Assembly: GCF_964355755.1 (NCBI RefSeq)
Contig: NC_092675.1
Coordinates: forward strand, 27,258,412-27,322,411
Length of the DNA stretch: 64,000 nt
Origin: Antedon mediterranea
Lineage: Eukaryota; Echinodermata; Crinoidea; Comatulida; Antedonidae
Reading direction: 5' to 3'
A program made the translations under genes and the position numbers. Positions within the stretch are counted from its first letter, which is position 1; each line of letters starts with the position of its first letter. Below the pieces are notes generated by a model. That model was not told the DNA's origin, searched no databases, and worked only from the letters and a program-made list of their open reading frames with translations. Shown one piece after another: positions 1-34,901 of the stretch.

Positions 1-868
1 TAACATTCCGCAAATAAACATTTTATGCAGATATTTTGACACAAATTTCTTTTTTTTTTTAGGTTGATTGATTGAACAATAAGAGCAAGTAGTGAGAAAC
101 ATAAAATGTATCGTACAGTGGCAACATTCACAATTTATTGAAACGTTTCTTACTATTAAAATGACTCTTTGTAATGGATGTGAGCGATCTTAGAAGACTA
201 TAGCTGTCGTAATTACTGCCACAATCAACACATTGATAATTAGTAGACAAATTGACACAAAAAACAATACAGGAATTCAATAAGATATACTGTATATATA
301 TATTTTATTAACTACTTTTGCACTGTAATATTTACAGTAAAATTATGAAGTGTAAGTAAATTTGAAGAATTTATCCTGTGTACTGTTGTAGTAGTTCTTT
401 TTATTTATTGAATGTTATGTTTACAAAATAATATACTGTACATAATTATAATACAAAAAAAATTATACAATATTTTACAAGCTGGACAAGAACATATTGG
501 CCGAATGCAGCAGGAGAGTCAGAAATATTTTTCCTGCAATATCCAATCATATTCCAATACCGAGTCTATCATTGTTGTCTTTGGGTGACCTCTGTTCCAG
601 TCTTCATCAGCTCAACGTCTTTAAAAAAAGTAAAAGCAAAGTATGAAAATCTGGAAAAAATAGATCATGCATATTTAGTGCAAAATTGGGCTAGTGAAAT
701 TGCTTACTTTGACATAGTCAAATAAGTATACTACCTTTCTATGGTAATTAAAACACATTACTTATAATTTTATAACTTATAAAAATAGAAAATAAATATT
801 TGACTTACTACAGTACAGCGAACATTTGTTTGTGTTGTAAAATGGCTAAGCTGGCTTTTCCCCTCTGT
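1..868. other. AT-rich stretch, no gene seen
   Basis: AT-rich non-coding sequence. No exon-like stretch can be defended here. On the minus strand it lies downstream of the candidate terminal exon at 869-928 and could contain its 3' untranslated region, because TTTATT (AATAAA on the minus strand) occurs near 400. Confidence 0.4.
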
Positions 869-928
869 CTACTTGTACAGTGCTGCTGGAAGGTTCTCAA
901 TTTCAGGCTTGTATTGCAACCATTTTCC
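869..928 (-). CDS. candidate terminal coding exon, unknown protein
   Basis: Read on the minus strand, a pyrimidine-rich acceptor (atttttcag) is followed by 19 sense codons and a TAG. The peptide starts GKWLQY and ends PAALYK. Its composition (Trp, Tyr, charged residues, no simple repeat) looks like real protein rather than random AT-rich sequence. I do not recognise the family and could not find a convincing upstream exon. A possible short first exon near 1400 (starting MDDAR, followed by a GT) is only a guess. It could be chance. Confidence 0.25.
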   Translation of the reverse strand, partial: GKWLQYKPEIENLPAALYK

Positions 929-1504
929 CTGAAAAATGTTTGTTTTATTTTTATCATAAAAATTAGTTAAACAAGCTTCAACTGTAAATATATATGGTAC
1001 AGCAAGCTGGCTGTATTTTCGGAATGTAGCTAAGATTGATGGCATATAGCCTAGGCCAGTCTATGAAGAGTACAATGTATAGGGCCTAGCTGGGCATCTT
1101 CTGCAGGGACCCGATTGTCACAGTCTGCTTGCTACTAGCCTAGTAATATATGCAGCAGCATGTATTAATTATTCTAGGCCTAGCCCTGAACTGAAAAAAT
1201 CCCAGGCTAAGTTAATTAATTTACCTTCCTGTTATTATTGCGTTATATATATTATTATATTTAAAATAACCGTCTAGGCCTACATACCGACAAATTAACA
1301 GCTCAGATTTACATATTTATACGATCAGCCATCCCAGGGAAACCCACAGTCGCGTCGATCTCTGGTGGTGTTGTTGTACCATACAACGTGCATCGTCCAT
1401 TGTTAGATCAGATCTCTGCTGTGTGGATGCTCATTAACATATCATGCATATGTATGAGTTAGCTCTACCGGCCTAATTTCTGAGCCGATGAGTTCGAAAA
1501 AATG
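929..1504. other. non-coding, no clear feature
   Basis: Contains AGGCCTA-type words and AT-rich filler. No supported gene. Confidence 0.35.
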
Positions 1505-1664
1505 GTAAATTTATTTTGATTTTTTTATAAGCGAAATCAATATTTTTTTCGGATTTTTTTTCGGTGGAAGTGAATAACTTTATGTTAACTACAAAACGGT
1601 CTATTCAAAATTTGATTTTTTTCATCTTTATTTTTCATTTTTTGGGGGACAATACATCTTTAAA
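1505..1664. mobile_element. truncated copy of the TTAAAGATGTATTGTCCC MITE
   Basis: Half of the repeat seen complete at 33097-33451, 55071-55405 and 55734-56089. The shared part runs from the poly-T/CGG tract through the 'AACTTTATG...AAAACTACAAAA' core to the terminal GGGGGACAATACATCTTTAA. The other end is missing, so this copy is decayed. Confidence 0.65.
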
Positions 1665-2273
1665 TGGAGAAAGAGAAGTAATCAAGGACCAATATGGAGA
1701 AATAACAATAACGTGATGATTATAATGAAAAAAAAGAGTTGTTTTATTATTTAAATGGTGTGAGAAGTAGCAAGGACCCGAAACGTGGAGGTCAACACTG
1801 TGATTGTAATTGAATAAGAGAGATAAGTAGGGGCGTTCACATCGAACTATGTCTAGATGAAGTGGATTTAACAATTTTCTATTAACTGGACTAACCTTGA
1901 CAAATCCCGTTCTTTGGTACAATTATGTCTAGTTAATTCAATTTCATTAAAACCTGGTATTGGAGATTTTTTTAAATTTTTTTATGTAAAAAACTCATCT
2001 CTTTCTTTTATTTTTTCTGTATGTTATTTACTTTTAACTTGTGATTACCAACAATTGGTCTTACCTTTGTAGCTATTTTGACAGTCCACAAACGTTAGGT
2101 CGATGAATATTTTAATTAGTTAATAGAAAATTAATCCACTTCCATTTGCTTCAAAAGTCTCATGACTTGTGATTATGAGCTTTATATAGCAATAAAATAT
2201 AGTTTTTGTTTCTATTAAAAGAGGAATGACAAGGCCATATACATGGTTGCAGTCGCGTGCGCAAATTAAAGTA

Positions 2274-2372
2274 AACATAGGCAACTTTCTTGATGCATGC
2301 ACCAAGTATGGAGTCTCAAAATCAGATTCGTTCCAAACAGTAGATCTTGTTGAGAATCAAAATATGACCCAG
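2274..2372 (+). pseudogene. orphan duplicate of transgelin exon 4
   Basis: Thirty-three codons, open throughout, match the exon at 29697-29801 at most positions: N-I-G-N-F-L, then C-T-K-Y-G, F-Q-T-V-D-L, E-N-Q-N-M and a final Q. The donor GTAAGA follows directly, and similarity continues some 40 bases into the intron, so this arose by DNA duplication rather than retroposition. Left of the AAC codon the similarity stops. The ATGG start of the source exon and its acceptor tract are lost. No matching final exon is visible before 5809. It is most likely a broken copy, although use as an exon of an upstream paralogue cannot be excluded. Confidence 0.8.
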
Positions 2373-2641
2373 GTAAGACCGGCGTCGTTTTCCAAAATAT
2401 AGAATATAGAAAATAAAAATAAAATAGACCAGGCCTACATCAAATATGTGAAAAGTTCTAACTTGGAAAAACTCAACATCAAAGATAAAAAACCAACCAC
2501 GTTTATTAGACTTGGTATAGTGGCCCTGAACAATGAGAAAATATATAGTGAAATTTAACTTTGTTTCACCACTTTAAAAAAACAATTCTAATTATAATTG
2601 AAATCATAGGTTGTCAACGGGGTAGAAGCACTTGCAAAGCT

Positions 2642-2650
2642 TGCCGGGAC
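2642..2650. repeat. 9-bp target site duplication, left copy
   Basis: TGCCGGGAC precedes the foldback element and is repeated exactly at 3911-3919. Confidence 0.85.
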
Positions 2651-3910
2651 GCGATTTTTTTTTTCGTACATAAGTTGGGGACCCCATCATGAAACGTCAC
2701 AAAATAAACATGAATAATTCATCAGTTAAATTTTCTTGTTCCGTGTGCACCCAAGCGTATAGCAACAAGAAGTGATTACACAAGTGCGGTACGATTCTAG
2801 GCCTATCTCCGCTGTGGTTGCCGCGTGCGATTTCATAATAGAATAGCGGAGTTTTGTGTGGATTGTCGAAATAATCAGCCTTTAGTTTATGGTGTTTTTA
2901 ATATAGTTTATTACTAAAGAATTACGTGTTAAAATTATAGTTTCTATTGATACTATTAGGCCTAATTACTAGTCTCTAAACCCCTGTATATTCTAGTAGT
3001 AGCTGTGTGGGTGTGTCTGACTTGTGTCTTTGGGCTATGTCATGTCCAATTACTACTTAGTTTAATGTTTTGCCTAGCTGTCGATTAGCCTCGACACATT
3101 TTGCATAGTGGACGTGTGTGTGAAGAAGAGTGCGCGAAGGCAATCACGTGAATTGACCTAGAATCCTAGGCCTATTATTGTAGAAAGAATCGTATCGCAG
3201 TTGTTGTTCCGTGTGCACCCAAGCGTTCTTGGACATAGCCCAAAGAAAGCTTAGACCCACAAGAATAAAGAATGTGTTTAATTTGTGTACTGTATTTTTT
3301 TAATTCTGCTATCAATTATCAAACAATATGCAATGTACTCAAAGGAACTTTAAAAATGCGCGTATATGAACACATGAGATGGGAAGATTTGACCCACGAG
3401 AATAAAAAATGTATTTTTGTGTAATGTTTATTGTTTAATTTTGCTGACTTATTACTCGGATTGTGTCATACCAAAGATAGTGTAACTATTACCAAAGATA
3501 GTGTACGGTATAATATAGTGTAACTATCTTTTTGGTCATACCTAACACACACACACGTCACACACATCCACACAGCAACTACTAGAATAGACATGGGTTT
3601 AGAGACTAATAATTAGGCCTAATAGTATTAATAGAAACTATAATTTTAACACGTATTTCTTTAGTAATAAATTATATTAAAAACACCATAAACTTACTAA
3701 AGGCCGATTATTTCGACAATCCACACAAAACGCCGCTATTCTTCAACAGCGGAGATAGGCCTAGAATCGTACCGCACTTGTGTAATCACTTCTTGTTGCT
3801 ATACGCTTGGGTGCACACGGAACAAGAAAATTTAACTGATGAATTATTCATGTTTATTTTGTGACGTTTCATGAGGGGGTCCCCAACTTATGTACGAAAA
3901 AAAAAATCGC
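2651..3910. mobile_element. 1.26 kb foldback (Mutator-like?) DNA element
   Basis: The ends are long inverted repeats: about 2651-3019 pairs with about 3545-3910. They start GCGATTTTTTTTTTCGTACA and include the AAGTTGGGGACCCC region, the word CCGTGTGCACCCAAGCG and a stretch around AGGCCTAATTACTAGTC. A perfect 9-bp duplication, TGCCGGGAC, flanks the element. Long arms plus a 9-bp duplication fit Mutator-like non-autonomous elements. The centre (3020-3544) has internal duplications and no transposase frame. Confidence 0.85.
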
Positions 3911-3919
3911 TGCCGGGAC
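3911..3919. repeat. 9-bp target site duplication, right copy
   Basis: TGCCGGGAC, identical to 2642-2650. Confidence 0.85.
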
Positions 3920-4202
3920 GCGTAGTCATGCCGGTTTATAATGTGATGGAAAACGGAATAGGAATCACTACGAATCACTACGAACAAACAGTTGGATGAA
4001 GGCAACAAGTATCACACATGCTTACTAAATGAAATTAAATTTGGTGGTGGTAGGTCTAGGCACAATATTGTTGTGGAAATTGTTGAAACTATAATGTACT
4101 TCCAAACATTATCTTTAGATTGAATTCAAAACAAAAGAAATATTTAATAAAAGGTTGATCGTGTATCGTCCTCATCTATTATTTATTTTTATTTTATGTC
4201 TT

Positions 4203-4480
4203 TAGGCAATGTGGCCAAGGATTACCAATAGTGAATTAATCACTGTCCTATCAGATAGGTGGTAATCCCCCTGATACAGGGGCTATTGTGTGAACCAGTT
4301 CACCGGGGTACACACAGGTTATAACTGTGTACACTGGACCTAAGGTTTATAGTCCTTATCCGAGAAGACTTGTTCCACCACCAGAACTAGGAGCGAGTCG
4401 GCCTCGAACCCTTGCCGATGTTGTTGTTGGCTCTTTAGGTACGGTAAACGGCGCCCCTGCCTTAACCGCTCGGCCATATT
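4203..4480 (-). mobile_element. tRNA-derived SINE
   Basis: On the minus strand the head reads ATGGCCGAGCGGTTAAGGC, an A-box-like start of a Leu/Ser-type tRNA. About 45 bases later comes GGTTCGAGGCC, a B box. A long non-tRNA body follows, running through 4203. Together these indicate a Pol III-type SINE, not a working tRNA gene. Confidence 0.75.
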
Positions 4481-5808
4481 CATCATTGTGATTTATTGTG
4501 TTTATTTGGCTTGTACAAAATACATACACCTATATGTCTACATATTACTCAATATGACATACGTTCATAGACAAAATTCAACACTGTGTACACATTAAAT
4601 ACCAACTTCGCGCGAATTCATCTTACATTGTAATAATATTTTTTTTTACATACCGCCACCAACGGGTGTTTTGAACCAAACCAGTTCTCTATGTATGGCC
4701 ATCTCTGGCCGCATTATAACTCTTGTTTGAACTCAGGTGTAGTTATGACACGCCTTGTTATGCTAAAATGTTTTCTTTTTACGAGTAATAAGCCGCATCA
4801 CCGTCTCAACTCCGACTTAACGTTTGTATTCTTCATTCATCTAAAACAAGCGCAATAAGATTTTGAATTATACATTGATTCAATTAGACATAAACCGATG
4901 AGTGAAACCAATCAAAAATAGCATTTTAGAGGTATAATCAAGGGAGACAACCACTATGACATTTTTTGGTCCAATACACTCTCATGACAAACCCATATAG
5001 TACTCGTTGCCAAAAGACATAGACGGGAGGAGAGTTGTAAATAATGTAACATAGCCTAAGCATTTTATCATTATTTTGAAAAATAACATGTTAGGCCTAT
5101 GTATGGGAAGAAGACGATGAACCAATCGAAAACTCCAAGAGATAATTGGGTGCATCTAAAAATACTTTTATTAATCCATATTATAAAACGAAATACGACA
5201 ATTGAGTCATTGTAGGCTATAAAATACAAAAATTATGCCTATTACAAAAATAATACTTTGTAACGACGTAACTATTCTGAAATGTAGAGACGTGACCTGG
5301 CATTGCAGGACTAGGTCAATAATGACGTATTGAAGTATACAATATGCAAACAGAAATCAATACCTTTAGGTCATTATTAATAATAGATCAGCCTACTTCC
5401 GATTGAACTTCCTGAAAGTAACAAGTATGGCATGCTGCTCAAACCGCCCTATTATTCATAATGTATTGTTTATAAATCCTAACACAGTATGATTGTTTTA
5501 TATAATACCATGTTCAAATTTCGTATTTAGAATACTGTAGGATTGGGCGTCAACCAAAATATCAACCCCGAGTGGATAATAATAATAATACTGTAACAAA
5601 AATAGTAGTGGTTTTACCGTCTATTTGACGCGCCATACCTTTTGTATGGCCTTGTGTTGAGTGTTAATTGTTAAAGGATAATAAAAGTAATATTGAATAG
5701 GAAATCGTCGCATATTAAACCAGAACTGCTATAATAGTAGTTGGGAAAACATAATCATTAATAATATATTTAATTATCACAATCAAGCAAAGACTACATA
5801 TAACCATC
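4481..5808. other. upstream region of transgelin first exon A
   Basis: Non-coding, AT-rich. It should include the promoter and 5' UTR of first exon 1A. I see no TATA box or consensus CArG box that I would defend. Confidence 0.4.
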
Positions 5809-30472
<24,664 letters not shown>

Positions 30473-33096
30473 ACTGATTGCATTGCTCACTGATTGTTAA
30501 GCAAGTTTTATAGTAACAGTTGTCATCATTCTTTTTATTGTACTTTTTTTTTCCTTATTAAGCAACCAACATGGAATAGTCAATTCAAAACATAAATGTT
30601 GTTTACCATTGTGTAATTATCATCAAAAAATCATTAAAATATTAATAGTTTTTATTTAAAAAATTGGTTGGTTGTACTGTATCACAAAAACAAAAGGCCT
30701 CTGTAAATTAATATAAATTATAAACAAAAATACATTTTTTTTTTAATCACAAGAATTAAGAATGTTTTAGTAGTAATGAAATTAGTGTTTAGTATACTAA
30801 ATTCATTTATTATAAATGGTTAGGGAGATATGGTATGGAGATAAAAAATAACTAAATAAATAAAGATGATTTAGATTTATAGCAAAAAATGTTCATCTAA
30901 TTATATTGCTTTACTACAGGTATCACTCTGTTAATATTCATAGAATTACATTACTTGTATTGTTTCTTTTTAAAACATAAAATGTGTTTAACATACAAAA
31001 TAAAATTGAAATGCTGAACAGACCTTGACGGAACTCATCCTTTTATTTCATATATCAGTCATTTGCATAAGAAACATCTTATTAAATTTGCAACTTTTCA
31101 TATCAATCTATATTTTGCATAGATGTGATGCGACGAACTAGAGAAATAACTAGGCAACAAAGATACGAACAGGACAGGGAATCTTTGAAATGTCTGCTAT
31201 ATCTGTTAATGCAGATATCAAAACAGCTTCAAAAAGGCATAGCTGATTGAGAATACAGGCCTATTTGATAGTAACTATGTCCGAGTTGTCTCTCTAGTTT
31301 TATAAATAATACCTCTATGATATTTTGTAATATTTTTCTGTTTTATTCACCACACAAAATAACTCTCCCAAACAACACCTTTGAATTTTGACCTGTTTCG
31401 TAATGTTTTAGAATTTGTGTGTGATAAACTTGAATCATTCTATTTTTCAAATTAAGTTTGAAAGTATAATATGGAAAATTGTGAAATGACATCCAAAAGA
31501 AAAGTATCTTTTGATTAAATTATCCATCGTCTAAATTTGGAATATTCATTTACAGAAATGTCATGGTCATGTGAATTACTTATATTTTTGTTTGTTTATC
31601 TGTTTACGAGGGACATAAAAGAAAAGTAGTCATTGTGCTAAATAGTTGAAATAATAAATACTAAATTAGCTTTCAAACTATTTTTCTATAAATGTTTTTT
31701 ATTTTGCTCTGGCCTTTTTAACTTTGACCATTCATTTCATGCAAGCAATGATGCCAAATAATAATGAAAAATGACCAAACCTTCAACAATGTTTTGAGGT
31801 AACTTGTATCATGATAACTAAATATGTAAAAAAAGGGCACTTTTTTTCAAAAAAATGTCAAACATTTTATTGTGTGATAATACTGTATTCGCATAGCACA
31901 TAGACTGCGTTTATACCGTCTTACAGAGCCATAGTAAATGATTATGTCAAAAAATAAAAGGGTTGAATATTTGTCAATTTTTTGGAAAATTTCCCTGTCC
32001 TATAGTACAGGTATTTTTTAAAAAAAATGTTGACTTTTTAAATTAATTAAAACTTTCCAATTATTATGCAATAATTTGCATAGCGCATATATAATGTACT
32101 AGCGCGTTATTGCCCTCATACAGAGCCATAATAAAAAATTATGCCAAAAAATAAAAGGGTTGGACTTTGGTTATTTTTTTGTCTGTGTAGTATATTATTA
32201 CAGCTGGGATTGGCAAAATAGCAAAAAAAGGTAACAATTTCCCTGAACTATAATAATATTGCATCATATCATCTTTATAGACGTAGTGAAACTAATAGAA
32301 TATAGTAACCATAACATTTTAATAAATCATGTAAAAATTGCCAAAATAATAAACTTTCAAAATTCTTATTCTTACTTTTGTAAAGAAATGGCAAGAGGAC
32401 AGAGTAGTCCTAGAGGGTGTGGTCCAGGTTTTTTTTTTCATTTTTCATATCGAATATGACAATCAAATAGTTTTTGATTAGGAAATAAAATATGATGAAC
32501 GTTCTTTAATTAAAACATTATTATATTATTCACAGAAGAAAGTGTATTCAAAGATTACAGAAAATTGTAAAGTAGACATATTGGGTGTGGTTCTTGCTTT
32601 TTATTACAGCATTACGTCAAGCTAACAGATATTAATATATATCATATATAATCGATAATCGATATAACTATTATTAATTATATATATGTATTGATATAGT
32701 ATTTTTTTGATATGCATATGTTAACTTTAATACAAATTCACCACATTATGTGTACATCTTCGTATTTAGGAAATAGCATGAAATTAAATGGACCATTTAT
32801 TAAAAGCAAATTATACATTTACTGTACACACATTTTACTGTATTAAAAATAGAATTTGTAATGGAATGTCTGTAAAAGAACACTTAAAATAAATAGCACA
32901 TTTCAAAGCTATCAATATTATATAACAATCAATATTACCAACAGCGCCATGCAAACTGGGATCTTTCATCTTAAGGATTGCAAGACCCCAAACTTGTAAT
33001 TGAAATTTGGACCAGCCTAAAAGGGCCCTGTCCGGTTTCCAGCTCTAAATCTGTGCCACTGTACATTGGGATACCATAATATTAATCATATATACA
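30473..33096 (+). other. transgelin 3' UTR and intergenic region
   Basis: AT-rich sequence. Candidate poly(A) signals are near 30630 (ATTAAA) and 31000 (AATAAA). No gene is seen. Confidence 0.5.
31850..32185. repeat. diverged tandem duplication of about 190 bp
   Basis: The string of CATAGCACATA/CATAGCGCATA, ACAGAGCCATA and AAAAAATAAAAGGGTTG appears in the same order near 31890-31965 and 32080-32162. Confidence 0.65.
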
Positions 33097-33451
33097 TTAA
33101 AGATGTATTGTCCCCTTGAAAAAATAATTCTTAAAACAATGTTTGTTGAAAATTCCATTTTTAATGTAACATAATAGTTATCCACTTTGACCAAAAATTG
33201 GATCGAAAAAATATGTATTTACCTGAAAAAATGTAATTCAAAGCAAAAAATGTTCAAATTGGCTGCCAGCCAATGGATTTTTGGTTGAATTTTAACGTTT
33301 ATTTCGTCATTTTATAAGTTAAAACAAGATTTTTTTTCGTTTTTTTTTCTATTGAAGTGATTAACTTTATGAAAACTACAAAATAACATATTCAAAGTCT
33401 GATTTAATTAATCTTCATTTTTCATGTTTTTGAGGGACAATACATCTTTAA
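33097..33451. mobile_element. TTAAAGATGTATTGTCCC MITE, full copy 1
   Basis: Inverted ends: TTAAAGATGTATTGTCCCC and GGGACAATACATCTTTAA. The interior has AATAATTCTTAAAA, CCACTTTGACCAAAAATTGG and a TTTTCG/T-rich arm. It is between the two convergent genes. Confidence 0.85.
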
Positions 33452-34382
33452 GAATTGAATAAATTGTTTTAAAATTACTTTACATTCGTGGAGTCAGCTG
33501 ACCATGGATCTGAAACTGCAATGCATAACGCCTGTTCATACATAGTGTGGGCCGCCAGTCTATGTAATATTCAGAAAAGGGTAGGTCTTATATACTGTAT
33601 TAATATATACAATAATATACTAAACAAAATATTTTACTTTGGCTATATACACAAATATGAATCATCCAGTTATACTACAGTAATTAGCCCTGACTGCCTT
33701 CATGACAATCTGCCACTGATACACAGTAGGCCTTGTCATGTTTAAAAAAAACTCTGCTTGTGGATACACACTGTATACAATCTTCTGCCCCAGTAGGACC
33801 TACATTGAGCACCTTTTCATGAAATTACCTCAGAGTACAATATTTACAATTTATAATTACAGCCATAGAGAAATGCTGATACACTGAAAAATAATATTAT
33901 AAAATGAAGACGAGGACATTTGCTACAAAGATAAAAAGCTGCCTCAACACAGATTCAAACCCATTGATATGCAGGCATTATTACCATGGTATCAAATCTG
34001 ATTGGATAATGACTTTTTGGCACCTGAATTTCAACATTTTAATTACACATTTGGTCTTTGTTGTTTGTCAACTATATTGTAATGAACATTAAAATAATTT
34101 ATAGCTCTATTAATAAATGTATCAATAGAGTGAAACTTGAAATGTATGCTTCATATCAGGGTCAACTTCCTATAGCATTTACAAGTATTTGTGCCATAAT
34201 TTATGTGCATTTCAAAATTAAAAACTTTGAATCTTCAAGTTTAAATCTTTTTTTAGCCAATTTGAAAATTATGAAAGACAGTAAAGTTTATTATAATTGT
34301 AACCAATGGCAAGAATTTAGCCCCAGCTGACTTGTGGCACTCACTGTTTGGTGCGATAGAAAGACTAAATAGGTTAACAAAT
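33452..34382. other. 3' flank of the receptor gene
   Basis: AT-rich, no gene. It includes a candidate minus-strand poly(A) signal at 34287-34292. Confidence 0.5.
34287..34292 (-). promoter_or_regulatory. candidate poly(A) signal of the receptor gene
   Basis: TTTATT on the plus strand reads AATAAA on the minus strand, about 90 bases after the receptor stop codon. Confidence 0.4.
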
Positions 34383-34901
34383 CTACGAGCTAGATAAATG
34401 TGTATCTGCCGTCTGACAACTAGTCCCGCTTCCAGATACGTAGTTCCCAGAAGAAAGTGTGCTTCTGTTGATTAAATAACTCTCGGAGTCGCACTCTGAG
34501 TAAGGAACAGAACTGTCTGCAAATGGGTCAACTGAGGTCAATGGTTCTTCAGAAATCATAGCATCGTTTTGTACTTCAGTCAGTAAATTTCCATTACAGA
34601 GTTGAAGGTAACGAACATCTGCATCTTCCTTGGATGAGCTGTTCTCATCATCGTTTACGTCATCGGTGAAAACATTATTATTCTGTTGTTCCTGTTTCCG
34701 ACCCAAGATTAGGTATGTTTTGTTTGTTACTTCCACCGAAGTCTTTCGCTGATTACCTCCGGTTTCAAAAGTTTTCTCTGGCAACATACACGTAGACTCT
34801 GACAGATCTTCCTTCTCTTTTGGAGGATTTCTATTCATCTTGACTTCATCGAAGATCTCTACATCAGGTTGTTTTGCTTCCCTGCATTGCGATGCAGCCC
34901 A
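34383..34901 (-). CDS. receptor exon 11: cytoplasmic tail
   Basis: Acceptor ttttttag, then W-A-A-S-Q-C and 172 residues to TAG. The acidic, Ser/Thr-rich tail carries tyrosines in Y-L-I-L and Y-L-Q-L settings, which resemble STAT5-type docking motifs. Y-S-E-C, Y-L-I-N and Y-V-S-G lie near the end. No kinase domain is present, as expected for a JAK-coupled receptor. Confidence 0.85.
   Translation of the reverse strand, partial: WAASQCREAKQPDVEIFDEVKMNRNPPKEKEDLSESTCMLPEKTFETGGNQRKTSVEVTNKTYLILGRKQEQQNNNVFTDDVNDDENSSSKEDADVRYLQLCNGNLLTEVQNDAMISEEPLTSVDPFADSSVPYSECDSESYLINRSTLSSGNYVSGSGTSCQTADTHLSSS

Noticed and set aside
4430-4480. tRNA gene on the minus strand
   Set aside because: A and B boxes are present, but no acceptor stem pairing was evident and a long body follows, so it is a SINE. 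The same applies to 48160-48239.
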